In this document: positions 17,375-26,105 of the stretch, piece by piece
Position numbering within the stretch: position 1 is the stretch's first letter
Layout: every line of letters begins with the position of its first letter
From: CAIWHR01 sp963813415
Lineage (GTDB): Bacteria > Pseudomonadota > Gammaproteobacteria > Burkholderiales > Casimicrobiaceae
Assembly (NCBI GenBank): GCA_963813415.1
Contig: CAWEYW010000013.1
Span: 1 to 64,000 of the forward strand
Direction of reading: 5' to 3'
Length of the DNA: 64,000 nucleotides
The notes under the pieces: generated by a model
What the model saw: the letters and a program-made list of their open reading frames with translations, nothing else
What the model was told of the DNA's origin: nothing
Databases searched by the model: none
Program-made: the position numbers and the translations under genes

Positions 17375-17743
17375 ATGGACGCGAGCATTGATGAGTTGCT
17401 GGATCAACTGCAAGCGCATTGGCTGTCCGCCGTGGAATTCGGTAGACCTGGCGGCAGTGCGGATGGCGCACTGTTCCGCATTTGCTACGGACCGACTGTA
17501 GGCGGGATGCAGTTCTCCCTGGCGAAGCTTCAGCAAGGTGCGGCCCGACACGCGATGTACTTCGTTCCCGAGGCCCGCGAAGAGCTCAAGCGACAGATCG
17601 CCATCCTCATGGACGCGTTCGAGCAACCCGACGCGGTGGACGTGCCGCCGCGAGAGCGGGCCGGCGGGCGCGGTGGCAAAGCACCTGGATCGGTGCACCA
17701 GCTTTACCCGGTGAGCGACGAGTGGAGGCATAGCGCGAGGTAA
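17375..17743 (+). CDS. small soluble protein of unknown function
   Basis: 122 residues from an ATG after GGAG; a longer frame upstream is not supported by a ribosome site. An acidic helical N-terminus (MDASIDELLDQLQAHW), a central MQFSLAKLQQGAARHAMYFVPEAREELKRQI helix-rich part (residues ~50-80) and a Gly/Arg-rich linker. No family recognised. The next small membrane-protein gene begins 6 nt after its stop, suggesting co-transcription. Confidence 0.55.
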   Translation: MDASIDELLDQLQAHWLSAVEFGRPGGSADGALFRICYGPTVGGMQFSLAKLQQGAARHAMYFVPEAREELKRQIAILMDAFEQPDAVDVPPRERAGGRGGKAPGSVHQLYPVSDEWRHSAR

Positions 17744-17749
17744 GCGAGC

Positions 17750-17899
17750 ATGGTCTCTGCATGGTGGTTGCCACTCGTGTTGGCTGCAGGAGTGTTCATC
17801 GGGATGCTCCTCCTCGCGATCCTGAGCATGTTGCGCCCGGACGCAGGCCAAGTGCAGCAGGAAGAGCGGGCGGGGCGCCCCCATCGCGCTGGTGGGTGA
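17750..17899 (+). CDS. 49-residue single-pass membrane microprotein
   Basis: MVSAWWLPLVLAAGVFIGML opens a hydrophobic helix running to about residue 28, followed by a polar basic tail (QQEERAGRPHRAGG). It starts 6 nt after the preceding stop codon. Size and pattern fit a small inner-membrane protein; function unknown. Confidence 0.5.
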   Translation: MVSAWWLPLVLAAGVFIGMLLLAILSMLRPDAGQVQQEERAGRPHRAGG

Positions 17900-17905
17900 C
17901 CGCAC

Positions 17906-18718
17906 TTAGCCCGGCGTCTCGGCGTCGTCGACACGCCATGCCGCGATGACCTGATCGAGGCCTTTACGATAGTCAGCGAATCTCGGCCGCCATCCCGGCA
18001 CGCGAGGTGCCGGCACGGCCGGCGGCATGGCCAACGCGGTCTGCTGCATGTGCTCCTCGCGAATGATCAATCCGGCGAGGACCTTCGAGAACAGCGGGAG
18101 GTGCAACGGTGTCGCGCGACCCACACGGTGGGCGAACGAGTCCATGAACTTCACGAACGGAATCGCCCGGCCGTCCGTCGCGTAATAAATCGTTCCCGCG
18201 TTGCGTGACTTCGCGGCGGCGAGAAGCGCCGAAGCGGCGTCGAACTGGTGGAGATGATACTGCCGCGCCGTGGCGGGTCCGCACCAGTAGGGTCGGCCCA
18301 AGCGAAAGGCCTTCCGATAGGCGCGCAGGTCCGCGCTCTCCGGGCCATACAGATAGCCCAGTCGCACGACACATGCGGGCATCGGACCCGACAGGACCAG
18401 TGCTTCGCATTCAAGGATCGCGTCGACGCACGATCGCAGGGGCGCGTCGAGCTGAGCGCCGTGTTCGACCGCGGTCACGAACGCGAAGCTCGCATGTACC
18501 AACAGCGTTGCGTCGCTCAGACGAGCGGTCCGCATCGCCCGGCGGGTTTCAGCCAGTGCGCTCCGCGGGAAATCCTTCCATGCATGTCCGTCGTGAAGCA
18601 GTGTGTTCGCCCGTTGTCCGGCAAGGTTGACGTGGATCGAGCCCCGCCCGGCACCCGGTACAAAACGCGCGAGGACGCGGCCCAGTTCCAGTCGCGCCCC
18701 GGTAATGGACACGTTCAT
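17906..18718 (-). CDS. atypical NAD-dependent epimerase/SDR-like protein
   Basis: 270 residues; the ATG at 18718 has AGGAG eight nt upstream. The extended-SDR outline is visible: N-terminal beta strand and loop NVSITGARLELGRVLARF, then VVRLGYLYGPES, and a C-terminal substrate domain. The glycine-rich loop is degenerate (TGARLELG for TGATGFIG) and no YxxxK catalytic pair precedes the RLGYLYGP motif (AILECE lies there). It may bind a nucleotide without turning over. Convergent with the microprotein gene. Confidence 0.65.
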   Translation of the reverse strand: MNVSITGARLELGRVLARFVPGAGRGSIHVNLAGQRANTLLHDGHAWKDFPRSALAETRRAMRTARLSDATLLVHASFAFVTAVEHGAQLDAPLRSCVDAILECEALVLSGPMPACVVRLGYLYGPESADLRAYRKAFRLGRPYWCGPATARQYHLHQFDAASALLAAAKSRNAGTIYYATDGRAIPFVKFMDSFAHRVGRATPLHLPLFSKVLAGLIIREEHMQQTALAMPPAVPAPRVPGWRPRFADYRKGLDQVIAAWRVDDAETPG

Positions 18719-19152
18719 CCTCATGCTCCTATCTTCCTTCATGGAAGCAGTCACTCTCTACATCATTCGGCAGATAGCAATGGTCCGGTGCACGAGCGGA
18801 CATGGACGACCTTCATCGAAGCGCGGGGTTGCTTTCGCCTGTCCCGTGGTGCCGATGTCGCACCGGACCGCGTTGAAAGCGCGCCTGATCCGGTAACACC
18901 CCAGCCGGCACGGTGAGTGTCCGGACCGCGCGAGCGAGCCGGAACGCAGGCGAGACACGCGACATCCAATGTTCGTTCGCTTCCTTCACGGGCACCGCAC
19001 TGCGTGGTGCCGCGCGAGCACACCATGTCCGCACGTTCTATTCCCCGAGACCAACAATAATCGCCAATGCGCGCTACCGAACCGACGGTTCCGGCGCGAC
19101 GCACGAAAAGGGTAAGTGCGCACTCCTGTAGTCGACGATCCATTCGATTGGG
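18719..19152. other. divergent intergenic stretch
   Basis: 434 bases between the SDR-like gene and the cytochrome. Must hold two divergent promoters; none is obvious. No gene supported. Confidence 0.4.
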
Positions 19153-20445
19153 ATGATCTCCATGCCACGCACATCAGGGTTTCAGTCATCAGCATCGGTT
19201 TCAATTGGGTTTGCGCTTCTCGTCGGCGTTGCTCCGATGTCAGCGACCAACGCGCATGCTCACCCGCAAGCATCGCAGATGGCGTCGGCCGATCGGGGAA
19301 TCGAAGCCGGCGCCCACGCGCAGCGCACGATCGAAGAAGGCAGGCAGATTTTTCGTTACGACACCTTCGGTGACGAGCAATTGTGGACCAGCGTATTGCG
19401 GATGCAGGAAGTGATCGCGACGCTCCCTCCGGCGACCGCGCTGGCGGTGGGACTCAAGGTCGATGTGGACGCGTTGCCGCAAGAAGTCCTCGCCGCCCTT
19501 CGTGCGGGTCAGGTCGACCTGACCGACCCCGCTGTCACCATCGAGTTGCTACGGCTGAATGCGGTAGTCGGGGTCCGCGGCACAGTCAGTAACACGGGGC
19601 AACTGACCAGCGTTGGCGTGACGTGCGCCCTTTGCCATTCCTCGGTCGACAACTCGTTCACCACGGGCATCGGCAGACGGCTGGACGGCTGGGCGAATAC
19701 CAGCCTGAACGTCGGGGCGATCGTCGCCCTCTCGCCTGCCGTGGATGCGGCCACCAAGGCAGCGTTCAACGCTTGGGGGCCAGGGAGATACGATCCCCGC
19801 CACCACGCATTCGACGGCACGAACCTGATCCCGTTGAACAGTCCCTCGGTGCCGATTGTCATCCCACCGATCTATGGATTGAAGGGGGTGGGCTTCGAGA
19901 CCTTCAGCGCCGATGGGCCCATCTCGTATTGGAACAGCTACGTGGGCGTCGGACAGATGGGTGGGCACGGCAGCTTCAGTGACGCCCGCCTGGGACTGTT
20001 CATCACGCAGACGCCGGATCTCGTCACTCCGAAGCTGCCTGCGCTCCTGGCGTATCAACTGAGCTTGCGCACGCCGGAACCTCCGACAGGCAGTTTCGAC
20101 AGCAAGGCTGCGGAGCGCGGCAAGCGCTTGTTCCGCGGCGAAGCCGGATGCGCATCGTGCCATCAGTCGCCCAACTTCACGGACGTGCTGAGCGGACCCA
20201 CGCGGACCGAACCGTTCCTGCACGACCCGGCCGAAGTCGGCATGAATCCCGATTACGCCGACAGGACGGCCACGGGACAATACCGTACGACGCCGTTACG
20301 AGGTCTTTGGCAGCACCCTCCGTACTTTCATGACGGAAGCGCGCCCGATCTCCTCGCGGTGGTCAATCACTACGACGACCTGTTCGGGCTCGGACTCAGC
20401 GGCGCACAGAAAGCCGATCTGGTCGAGTTCCTGAAGTCGCTGTGA
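19153..20445 (+). CDS. secreted diheme cytochrome c (MauG/CCP-like C-terminal domain)
   Basis: 430 residues, with a signal peptide (cleavage near NAHAHPQ) and two haem c sites, CALCH (158-162) and CASCH (333-337). The C-terminal segment TTPLRGLWQHPPYFHDGSA is characteristic of di-haem peroxidase/MauG relatives; the N-terminal part is unusual. Periplasmic electron transfer or peroxide handling is inferred. An alternative start three codons downstream (19162) is possible. No cytochrome maturation genes nearby. Convergent with the histidine kinase. Confidence 0.82.
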   Translation: MISMPRTSGFQSSASVSIGFALLVGVAPMSATNAHAHPQASQMASADRGIEAGAHAQRTIEEGRQIFRYDTFGDEQLWTSVLRMQEVIATLPPATALAVGLKVDVDALPQEVLAALRAGQVDLTDPAVTIELLRLNAVVGVRGTVSNTGQLTSVGVTCALCHSSVDNSFTTGIGRRLDGWANTSLNVGAIVALSPAVDAATKAAFNAWGPGRYDPRHHAFDGTNLIPLNSPSVPIVIPPIYGLKGVGFETFSADGPISYWNSYVGVGQMGGHGSFSDARLGLFITQTPDLVTPKLPALLAYQLSLRTPEPPTGSFDSKAAERGKRLFRGEAGCASCHQSPNFTDVLSGPTRTEPFLHDPAEVGMNPDYADRTATGQYRTTPLRGLWQHPPYFHDGSAPDLLAVVNHYDDLFGLGLSGAQKADLVEFLKSL

Positions 20446-20513
20446 GCCTCTGGCTGGCGGGTGCGGCCCGTCCAGGCCCGCCCACTGGCAGCGCTCGCTG
20501 CCCCAGATCGCGA

Positions 20514-21851
20514 CTATTGACTCTGTGGTGATGTCCCGTAAGAACGCGGGAAGAGTATCCGGAGGGTCGTGCCTTCCCCCGGATTGGACTCCATTTCCAT
20601 GGTGGCATCCAGTAACTCGCACAGGCGCTTGACGATCGACAAGCCGATGCCTTCCCCTCGCTCCTGATCGACTGGACCGCTGTGGTAATCGGCAGCACGC
20701 GACAGCGGGGGTTCGGCGGCAGCCTGCGCCCCGTCGCCTTGGCGCGCAGTCTCCTCGACGTTTCGTGCTTCGTCGGTAGCTTCTTCCAGCGCGCCCGCCA
20801 TGGGAGCGCCGGGGCCGGCATGAAAGCCGGGCCCGGTGTCCTGCACACACAGCATCCAGCGGTTTGCGTCGTTTGTCCTGCTGTCGCCCCAGCTGACCGT
20901 CACACCACCGTGGGACGTGTACTTGATGGCGTTGAGCAACAGATTCTGGGCGATACGCTGCACCTTGATGGCATCACCTTCCACCACCAACCGAGGAGGA
21001 CCCTCCGCGTTCAAATACAGGTCGCGCTCTTTTGCCAAGGGCTGCATCCGCTCGCATAACTCTCCCAGCACCGCGGTGGCGTCGAAGGGCTTCACCTGAC
21101 GCTGTTCATGGCCCGCTTGCAGCCGTGCAAGGTTCGTCACATCCTCGAGCAGGGAATGCAACGACGAAACGTTCTTGTTGAGCATCCGAAGGAAGATGTC
21201 GCGTGAGCCTTCCGAGGCGCCTTGCAGGCTCAACCCTGCGGTCGCGTTGACCACCACCCCGAGATTGCCGCGCAGGTCGTGTGCAGCCTCCCGCCACAGG
21301 TCGGAACGTTGGCGCTCCAGATCGCGCAATTGTTCCAACGCCTGTTCCAGGTCCCGGACGTGTCCCTTGGCCTCGATCTGTTGCAGGTGGAAGTATTGCG
21401 CCGTGCTCTCACCGACGCCGTCGGTGCAGATTTCGGCCCACGCGCGGCGGGCAGTGGACATCACAGCGGCTTCCACGCCCGGATGGGAAGAGGCGTAGCT
21501 TTCCAGTTCGTCCGCCACGCACAACTGCAGCCGGCCCCACTCGCGGGTCACTTCGCGCAGGTCATAGCCTTGCTGCCAGCGCTGCAGGCCGTGGGCTGCA
21601 GCGTTGTTCTTGTGCTCCATCCTGTAGGCGGGACCCTGCCCGGCAGCGCCAGCCCGCAACCTTTCGCCGAACCTATCCAGCAATTCCGGAATGTGATCGT
21701 TCAGTTGCGTCCGGGGGAGCGAGGCGCCCGTAGTCAGTTCTGGATCGCGATCGACCACTTTGCGCCATGCCCGCAGGATGGCGTCGCGCCGTGCGGTCAA
21801 GTGCGCCGCGAGTGCCGCCAGTTGCTCGTCGATCTTCTGCGCGTGATCCAT
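20514..21851 (-). CDS. soluble sensor histidine kinase with RsbRD-type N-terminal domain
   Basis: 445 residues. An N-terminal all-helical sensor-like domain (about 1-160, RsbRD_N type), a short coiled coil (HVRDLEQALEQLRDLERQRSD), the phospho-acceptor box REAAHDLRGNLGVV, and an ATPase domain with N box (NLLLNAIKYTSHGG), G1 (VQDTGPGF) and G2 (GEGIGLSIVKRL). Between G1 and G2 there is an unusually long Ala/Glu-rich insertion of about 45 residues in the ATP-lid. No transmembrane segment and no response regulator nearby, so it is an orphan cytosolic kinase. Confidence 0.87.
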   Translation of the reverse strand: MDHAQKIDEQLAALAAHLTARRDAILRAWRKVVDRDPELTTGASLPRTQLNDHIPELLDRFGERLRAGAAGQGPAYRMEHKNNAAAHGLQRWQQGYDLREVTREWGRLQLCVADELESYASSHPGVEAAVMSTARRAWAEICTDGVGESTAQYFHLQQIEAKGHVRDLEQALEQLRDLERQRSDLWREAAHDLRGNLGVVVNATAGLSLQGASEGSRDIFLRMLNKNVSSLHSLLEDVTNLARLQAGHEQRQVKPFDATAVLGELCERMQPLAKERDLYLNAEGPPRLVVEGDAIKVQRIAQNLLLNAIKYTSHGGVTVSWGDSRTNDANRWMLCVQDTGPGFHAGPGAPMAGALEEATDEARNVEETARQGDGAQAAAEPPLSRAADYHSGPVDQERGEGIGLSIVKRLCELLDATMEMESNPGEGTTLRILFPRSYGTSPQSQ

Positions 21852-22133
21852 CGTTCACCCGCGAACATGCGGGCCCCCATTGCTGCTCGATCGATGCGAG
21901 CGAGGCTCGATTGTACCCAAAGCGTCGCGCGTCCCCACACGAGGCGACCGGGGAGCGATCCGGACGCTGGGGTGGCACCCGACGGGGCGGAGGCTTCCGA
22001 CGACTGCTGGTCGCCGTACATCGAAGCGAACGAAGGGCGGAGTTATTGCTGACAGACCGGGTCGCGTTGTGAATAATCGCAGATGTCCAGCGCGATCTTC
22101 CGCTGACGTCCCCAATCATCGACATGAGGAACC

Positions 22134-22544
22134 ATGGCCACGCGTCGTACGACAATGAGAAGCGGATCGGGCACCAAGCTCTACGCAGTCCGTGACGAGA
22201 GCGGCAAGTTCAAGGACATCCAGACCTTCAAGCGCGCCCACGGCGCGGACCTGCGCCACAAGTCCAAGGCGGAGAAGGAGGCTGCGCAGGGGCCCATCGA
22301 GAAGGGGGTCAAGAGAGCAGCGAAGGACGCCGTCAAGTCCGTGAAGAACTCGGTGAGGGGCGCCGTCGCTGCGGTGAAGAGGGCAGCGAAACGAGCTGTC
22401 AGGCAGGTTTCGGGCCCTCCAGCAGCGCGGAAGACGACCGTGACGGCGATCGCCAAGAAAGCTGTCCGTACGCCGCGTCCGAAAACGACCGTGAAGCAGG
22501 CGGTGCGGAAGTCCACCACGAAGCGGCGGACAAAGCGCAGCTGA
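22134..22544 (+). CDS. small basic protein with histone H1-like tail
   Basis: 136 residues after a GAGGAA ribosome site. The N-terminal ~50 residues (KLYAVRDESGKFKDIQTFKR) form a compact conserved-looking module. The remainder is Lys/Arg/Ala/Val-rich (GVKRAAKDAVKSVKNSVRG and following), like bacterial H1-type nucleoid proteins. Nucleic-acid binding is inferred from composition. Divergent from the kinase gene. Confidence 0.7.
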   Translation: MATRRTTMRSGSGTKLYAVRDESGKFKDIQTFKRAHGADLRHKSKAEKEAAQGPIEKGVKRAAKDAVKSVKNSVRGAVAAVKRAAKRAVRQVSGPPAARKTTVTAIAKKAVRTPRPKTTVKQAVRKSTTKRRTKRS

Positions 22545-22705
22545 CGCGCGCGGGGATCATCCCCTTGCGGCGCGCCGCGTCGCAGGCCAACTTCGACCGT
22601 TTTGGACCGCTGAGACGGCGTGGAGGAGCGCCCGCGCACGCGGGGCGGTGAACAGCCCGCCAGTGGGCGCTCTACTCGGTCGGCGCCGTGGTTCGCCCGG
22701 ATGCG

Positions 22706-22915
22706 TCAACCGGATTTCTTCTTCCGCCGGGCCGATGGGGAGATGGTCCCGCCGGTCCAGAAGCGGATGGTCTGCCTGGTTGCATCCGCCATGAGCATTG
22801 CTAGCTGACGTTTTCCTTCGGCGGTCGCCCGGCTGCGCGCCGAGCCCAGCACCGTATTGGCACCGATCAGCCACATGCTCATGAGCGGGTTCCTCTTCAT
22901 CCACGGATTCTTCAT
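22706..22915 (-). CDS. small phasin-like/unknown protein
   Basis: 69 residues beginning MKNPWMKRNPLMSMWLIGAN, then an Ala/Arg/Gln-rich helix (SARSRATAEGKRQ) and a Lys-rich end. The KNPxxKxNPxMSMWL opening is recalled from small phasin-like proteins of polyester-storing bacteria; no comparison could be run. A PHB-depolymerase-type esterase follows upstream on the same strand. The ribosome site is weak, so confidence is moderate. Confidence 0.5.
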   Translation of the reverse strand: MKNPWMKRNPLMSMWLIGANTVLGSARSRATAEGKRQLAMLMADATRQTIRFWTGGTISPSARRKKKSG

Positions 22916-23315
22916 GTCGATGTCCAGTCGCGCCGCTGCCCGGCCGGCATGTCAATCAAGCTTGCTGCACCTGGGTGGCGGAGCGGTACACATCCTTGCC
23001 GGCCGTTGCCCATTCACGTTGCAGGTACGTCCCGTCTTCCTCCGATCGTGGTCGTACGTCCATCACGATGCCGCCGGATTCTGCACCTGCCCGGTCGGGA
23101 AACAATGAAGGGCGACACGATGGACTCGAATTCTGAAACGATCGTCACGGGATTGAAGTGGGAGCCGCATGCTGGGGCGCGCGCTTCGAACTGGATGTAA
23201 GGCGACCGCACGATGTCTGTAAGGCACGGAGCGCACACGCGCAATTGGCCGGGTGCAACGGCCGATGCGGCAGCGCGTGGGTCCATTTCGGCACCGCGAC
23301 TAGCACCGGTAAGGA
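22916..23315. other. intergenic stretch
   Basis: 400 bases. Contains a 31-codon open frame (23105-23200, plus strand, starting MKGDTMDSNSETIVTGLKWE) with no clear ribosome site; not called as a gene. Nothing else seen. Confidence 0.4.
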
Positions 23316-24266
23316 TCAGTTGCTTTGGCCCCCATCGACCGTCGCCACTCGAGGCCGTAGTCGCTGACTACCAAAGAACCGCAGCATTTCTTCCGAGGCG
23401 TCCGGTCCACTCGGATCGCTGAAGCTCGCGCCGGCCTGGCCTCCGGACCATGCGTGACCACCCTCGCTTATCTCCCAGTGCTCCGCGCACACCTGACCGC
23501 GGGCGCCGGTAAACACGGTTTGAACGTATTCCCGGCCGTCCCCTTCGAATTGGCGCGCGCGGCACCCGTCCGATGTGTCGCCAACACAGTGCTCGATGAT
23601 GCGTTTGCCGTTGGACTGGTGCACGGTATTGTCGGCGTCGCCATGAAACACGATGGTCGGCGCGCGTGGTCCGATCACCTTTTCCGAACGTGGTTCGGGT
23701 CCACGACGCATGGTGTCGAGCGCGGATGCCGCATCCACCGCCACGCCATAAGCGACGCCCGAATGCACGCCGACCGCGGCGAACAGGTCCGGATACACCC
23801 GGCCCATGATCACGGCCATCGCGCCTCCCGCAGACAGTCCGCCGACGTAAATTCTCCGTCGATCGACGTCGTGCGCCGAAGCGATCTCACGAACCGCGTG
23901 GGCAATGAGCGCAGGCTCTCCCGCTCCGCGCCGCTGATGGTCTGGAACAAACCAGTTCCAGCACCGGCCTGCATTGCGCAATGTGCATTGGACGGGAAAG
24001 AACGCGAGGAAGCCCGCGACTTCGGCGTGCTCGGCCATACGGGTTGCGGTGGCGAACTCATCGGCGCTCTGGCCGCAACCGTGCAGCAGCACCAGCAGCG
24101 GAGGCTTTGCAGGCAGGTTCCTCGGGATGAACAACTTGCCGGCGACAGGGCCGCTTTCCGTATCGAACGCGACGTCCTGCCATTCGCCAGCAGTCGTGAC
24201 GGCCTGCGACCACGGCGTCCCCGGTGACTCCTTGCTGGGCTTCAGCCAATCCAGTAACTCACTCAT
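23316..24266 (-). CDS. PHB depolymerase family alpha/beta hydrolase
   Basis: About 316 residues. Oxyanion/lead motif PPLLVLLHGCGQSADEFA, nucleophile box GGLSAGGAM, acid in IVFHGDADNTVH and catalytic His in SEGGHAWSGG are the pattern of the esterase/PHB depolymerase (LpqC-like) family. There is no signal peptide, so the enzyme is probably cytosolic and acts on short polyesters, oligomers or an acyl ester. The ATG at 24266 follows GAGG at about 8 nt and fits the family start; an in-frame ATG eleven codons upstream exists. Confidence 0.85.
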   Translation of the reverse strand: MSELLDWLKPSKESPGTPWSQAVTTAGEWQDVAFDTESGPVAGKLFIPRNLPAKPPLLVLLHGCGQSADEFATATRMAEHAEVAGFLAFFPVQCTLRNAGRCWNWFVPDHQRRGAGEPALIAHAVREIASAHDVDRRRIYVGGLSAGGAMAVIMGRVYPDLFAAVGVHSGVAYGVAVDAASALDTMRRGPEPRSEKVIGPRAPTIVFHGDADNTVHQSNGKRIIEHCVGDTSDGCRARQFEGDGREYVQTVFTGARGQVCAEHWEISEGGHAWSGGQAGASFSDPSGPDASEEMLRFFGSQRLRPRVATVDGGQSN

Positions 24267-24997
24267 ACCCCTGACCTCGAACGTGGTTTGTTGAGTCACA
24301 TCGTGGCATGCTGCGCTGCAGCAAACGAGGGCAGTTGTCTTATTCGGCTGTAGGACCGGGCGATTCGCGTGGTCAGTGGCCGCTCCGCGGAATTGGTAAG
24401 TGCTTGATCCACGACGCGCATGCCGGGCAGATGCGTTTCATGGTGCCGGTCGGAGCGCGCAGCGGCCGTCGTCACGCTTCAAGTGCGGGTGATGGCATTC
24501 CGGGATGCGGTCGCGACTGATCCTCCGAGACGACGTCTTCGATAGCGTCGCGCTCGCGAACAACGTGGACGGCAATGACACGCAGCGGAGCCTGCAGCAG
24601 GTGGCGCCTCTTCATGCGACGCGGTGCCGAATCAACGCTGGCTCCGATGCTCAACCCTGCTCTTCGCACACCGCCCCGGGCGAACCACGGCGGGCAAGCT
24701 TGCACAGCATCATCAACGCCTGGAATCGTGGAGGCAATCCCACCATACGGCGGGCACACGCGACAGCTCGCCCCGACGCGACCGTCAATGCGCCGCAGTA
24801 CGCTTCGTACCAGGCGCCGCACCAACGCCCTTGCAGGTACCCACAGACGACACCGTAATGGGATGTTCTCACGCGTCGTTCATCACGCAACGCAGCCCGA
24901 GGCGGCAAGCGGTGGAGAAACCTCGCTACGCGTTTGGTGGATAAGGTCGTCATGACGCGATCGGAGCCAAAGGCTGCGCCGGATCCGACGTGGTGCG
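24267..24997. other. long intergenic stretch, no gene recognised
   Basis: About 730 bases upstream of the esterase. Open frames on both strands lack family features and ribosome sites. It may be decayed DNA. Confidence 0.4.
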
Positions 24998-25027
24998 AAA
25001 AGGGGCCGGACAAAGCCGACCCCTTTC
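24998..25027 (-). terminator. rho-independent terminator of the EF-hand gene
   Basis: On the minus strand AAAGGGGTCGG-loop-CCGGCCCC is followed by TTTT; it lies 30 nt after the EF-hand gene stop codon. The stem has one bulge. Confidence 0.6.
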
Positions 25028-25056
25028 AGCAACGTGTACCGGTTCGGAGAAGGGAT

Positions 25057-25461
25057 TTACTTTGCCGTACCGGAATACGTCGACCAAGCCGCGTTGAACT
25101 CGGTCTGATCGAGCTTTCCGTCGTTGTTCTTGTCGGCACTCTGAAAGTTGAATCCTTGGAGTTTAGACACGTCTTCACTGGCGACGTAGCCCTGGTGCTT
25201 CATGCTCAGCTTGCCGAAGGCTGCAGACGCGCTGTCGGTCTTGCTCGGCAGTGCTCCCTGGGTCGGCGAAGCAGTCGAGGCGCCTGGAGTGGTAGTCATC
25301 ATCCCCGAGGGGCCGGTACCGGGCGTGGCAGCCGGCGCGGCGCTGGGTGCCGCCATCGGGGGCGTTGCGGACGGCGCAGTGGACTGTGCAATGGCTGCTC
25401 CTGCACCGAGGAAAGCGGCGACTGCAACTACGAGCGAAGGATGGATGAGGTTTCGGTTCAT
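25057..25461 (-). CDS. secreted EF-hand calcium-binding protein
   Basis: 134 residues: signal peptide (ending GAAIAQS), a Pro/Ala/Thr-rich low-complexity linker (about 27-75) and a C-terminal EF-hand whose loop DKNNDGKLDQTEF (about 109-121) has all standard calcium ligands. A degenerate first helix-loop may precede it (KLSMKHQGYVASEDV). Periplasmic or exported calcium-binding role inferred. It has its own terminator 30 nt downstream. Confidence 0.82.
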   Translation of the reverse strand: MNRNLIHPSLVVAVAAFLGAGAAIAQSTAPSATPPMAAPSAAPAATPGTGPSGMMTTTPGASTASPTQGALPSKTDSASAAFGKLSMKHQGYVASEDVSKLQGFNFQSADKNNDGKLDQTEFNAAWSTYSGTAK

Positions 25462-26105
25462 GTCTGTTCCTTTGACGAATCACTGTGACACTCGACGGGC
25501 TGCGCCGAGCGCAGGTGCGCAGGGATCGCGCGCACCTTCGAACATAGCTGGCGCTGGAGCGGGCCACCATCGGACAACCGCGAGTCAGGTGTAGGACGCG
25601 ATGCCTAAGATTTAGGCAGCTTGGTGCCCGACGATCTCGTCCACGGCCGACACGTCAAGCGCAGGCCGATCCAGCCAACGAAGAGGACCCTTGCGATCGC
25701 CGCGTGCTTGCGTCCGGCCGGCGCACCGCGGCCGTTTAGGTCCACACGCGATGACGCCGGCGCATGTATCTTCGGCGGGCTCGCCCGTTCGATCGCGGCG
25801 TGCGCCGAAACTTGCGAGCCGCTTGCGCGCCGCTCGACCTCGGTAAGACCTACACCGGCCGCTGTATTCCTAGGTGCCCGGAAACGGGTGCCGCCCCCTG
25901 GCCGCCTCTACGCGCTATCGATGGCATGCATCTCGCTTACCGAACTCGGCTGTTCGCCGGATTCAATCGTGCGCCAGCATCGTGCGGGATACCGCGCTGG
26001 CTGAACGCCATTGCGCCGATGGTCGAATGGGGTGCTCGCGCATCAACCGCGAAACCTCCGCCGCTCCTGAATCTCCCCGTCTTCGAAGAACGTTAGGACC
26101 CCGAT
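25462..26105. other. divergent intergenic stretch before katE
   Basis: About 640 bases between the EF-hand gene and katE. Several open frames on the plus strand but no recognisable protein. Promoters for both flanking genes must lie here; no confident -10/-35 pair. Confidence 0.4.
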
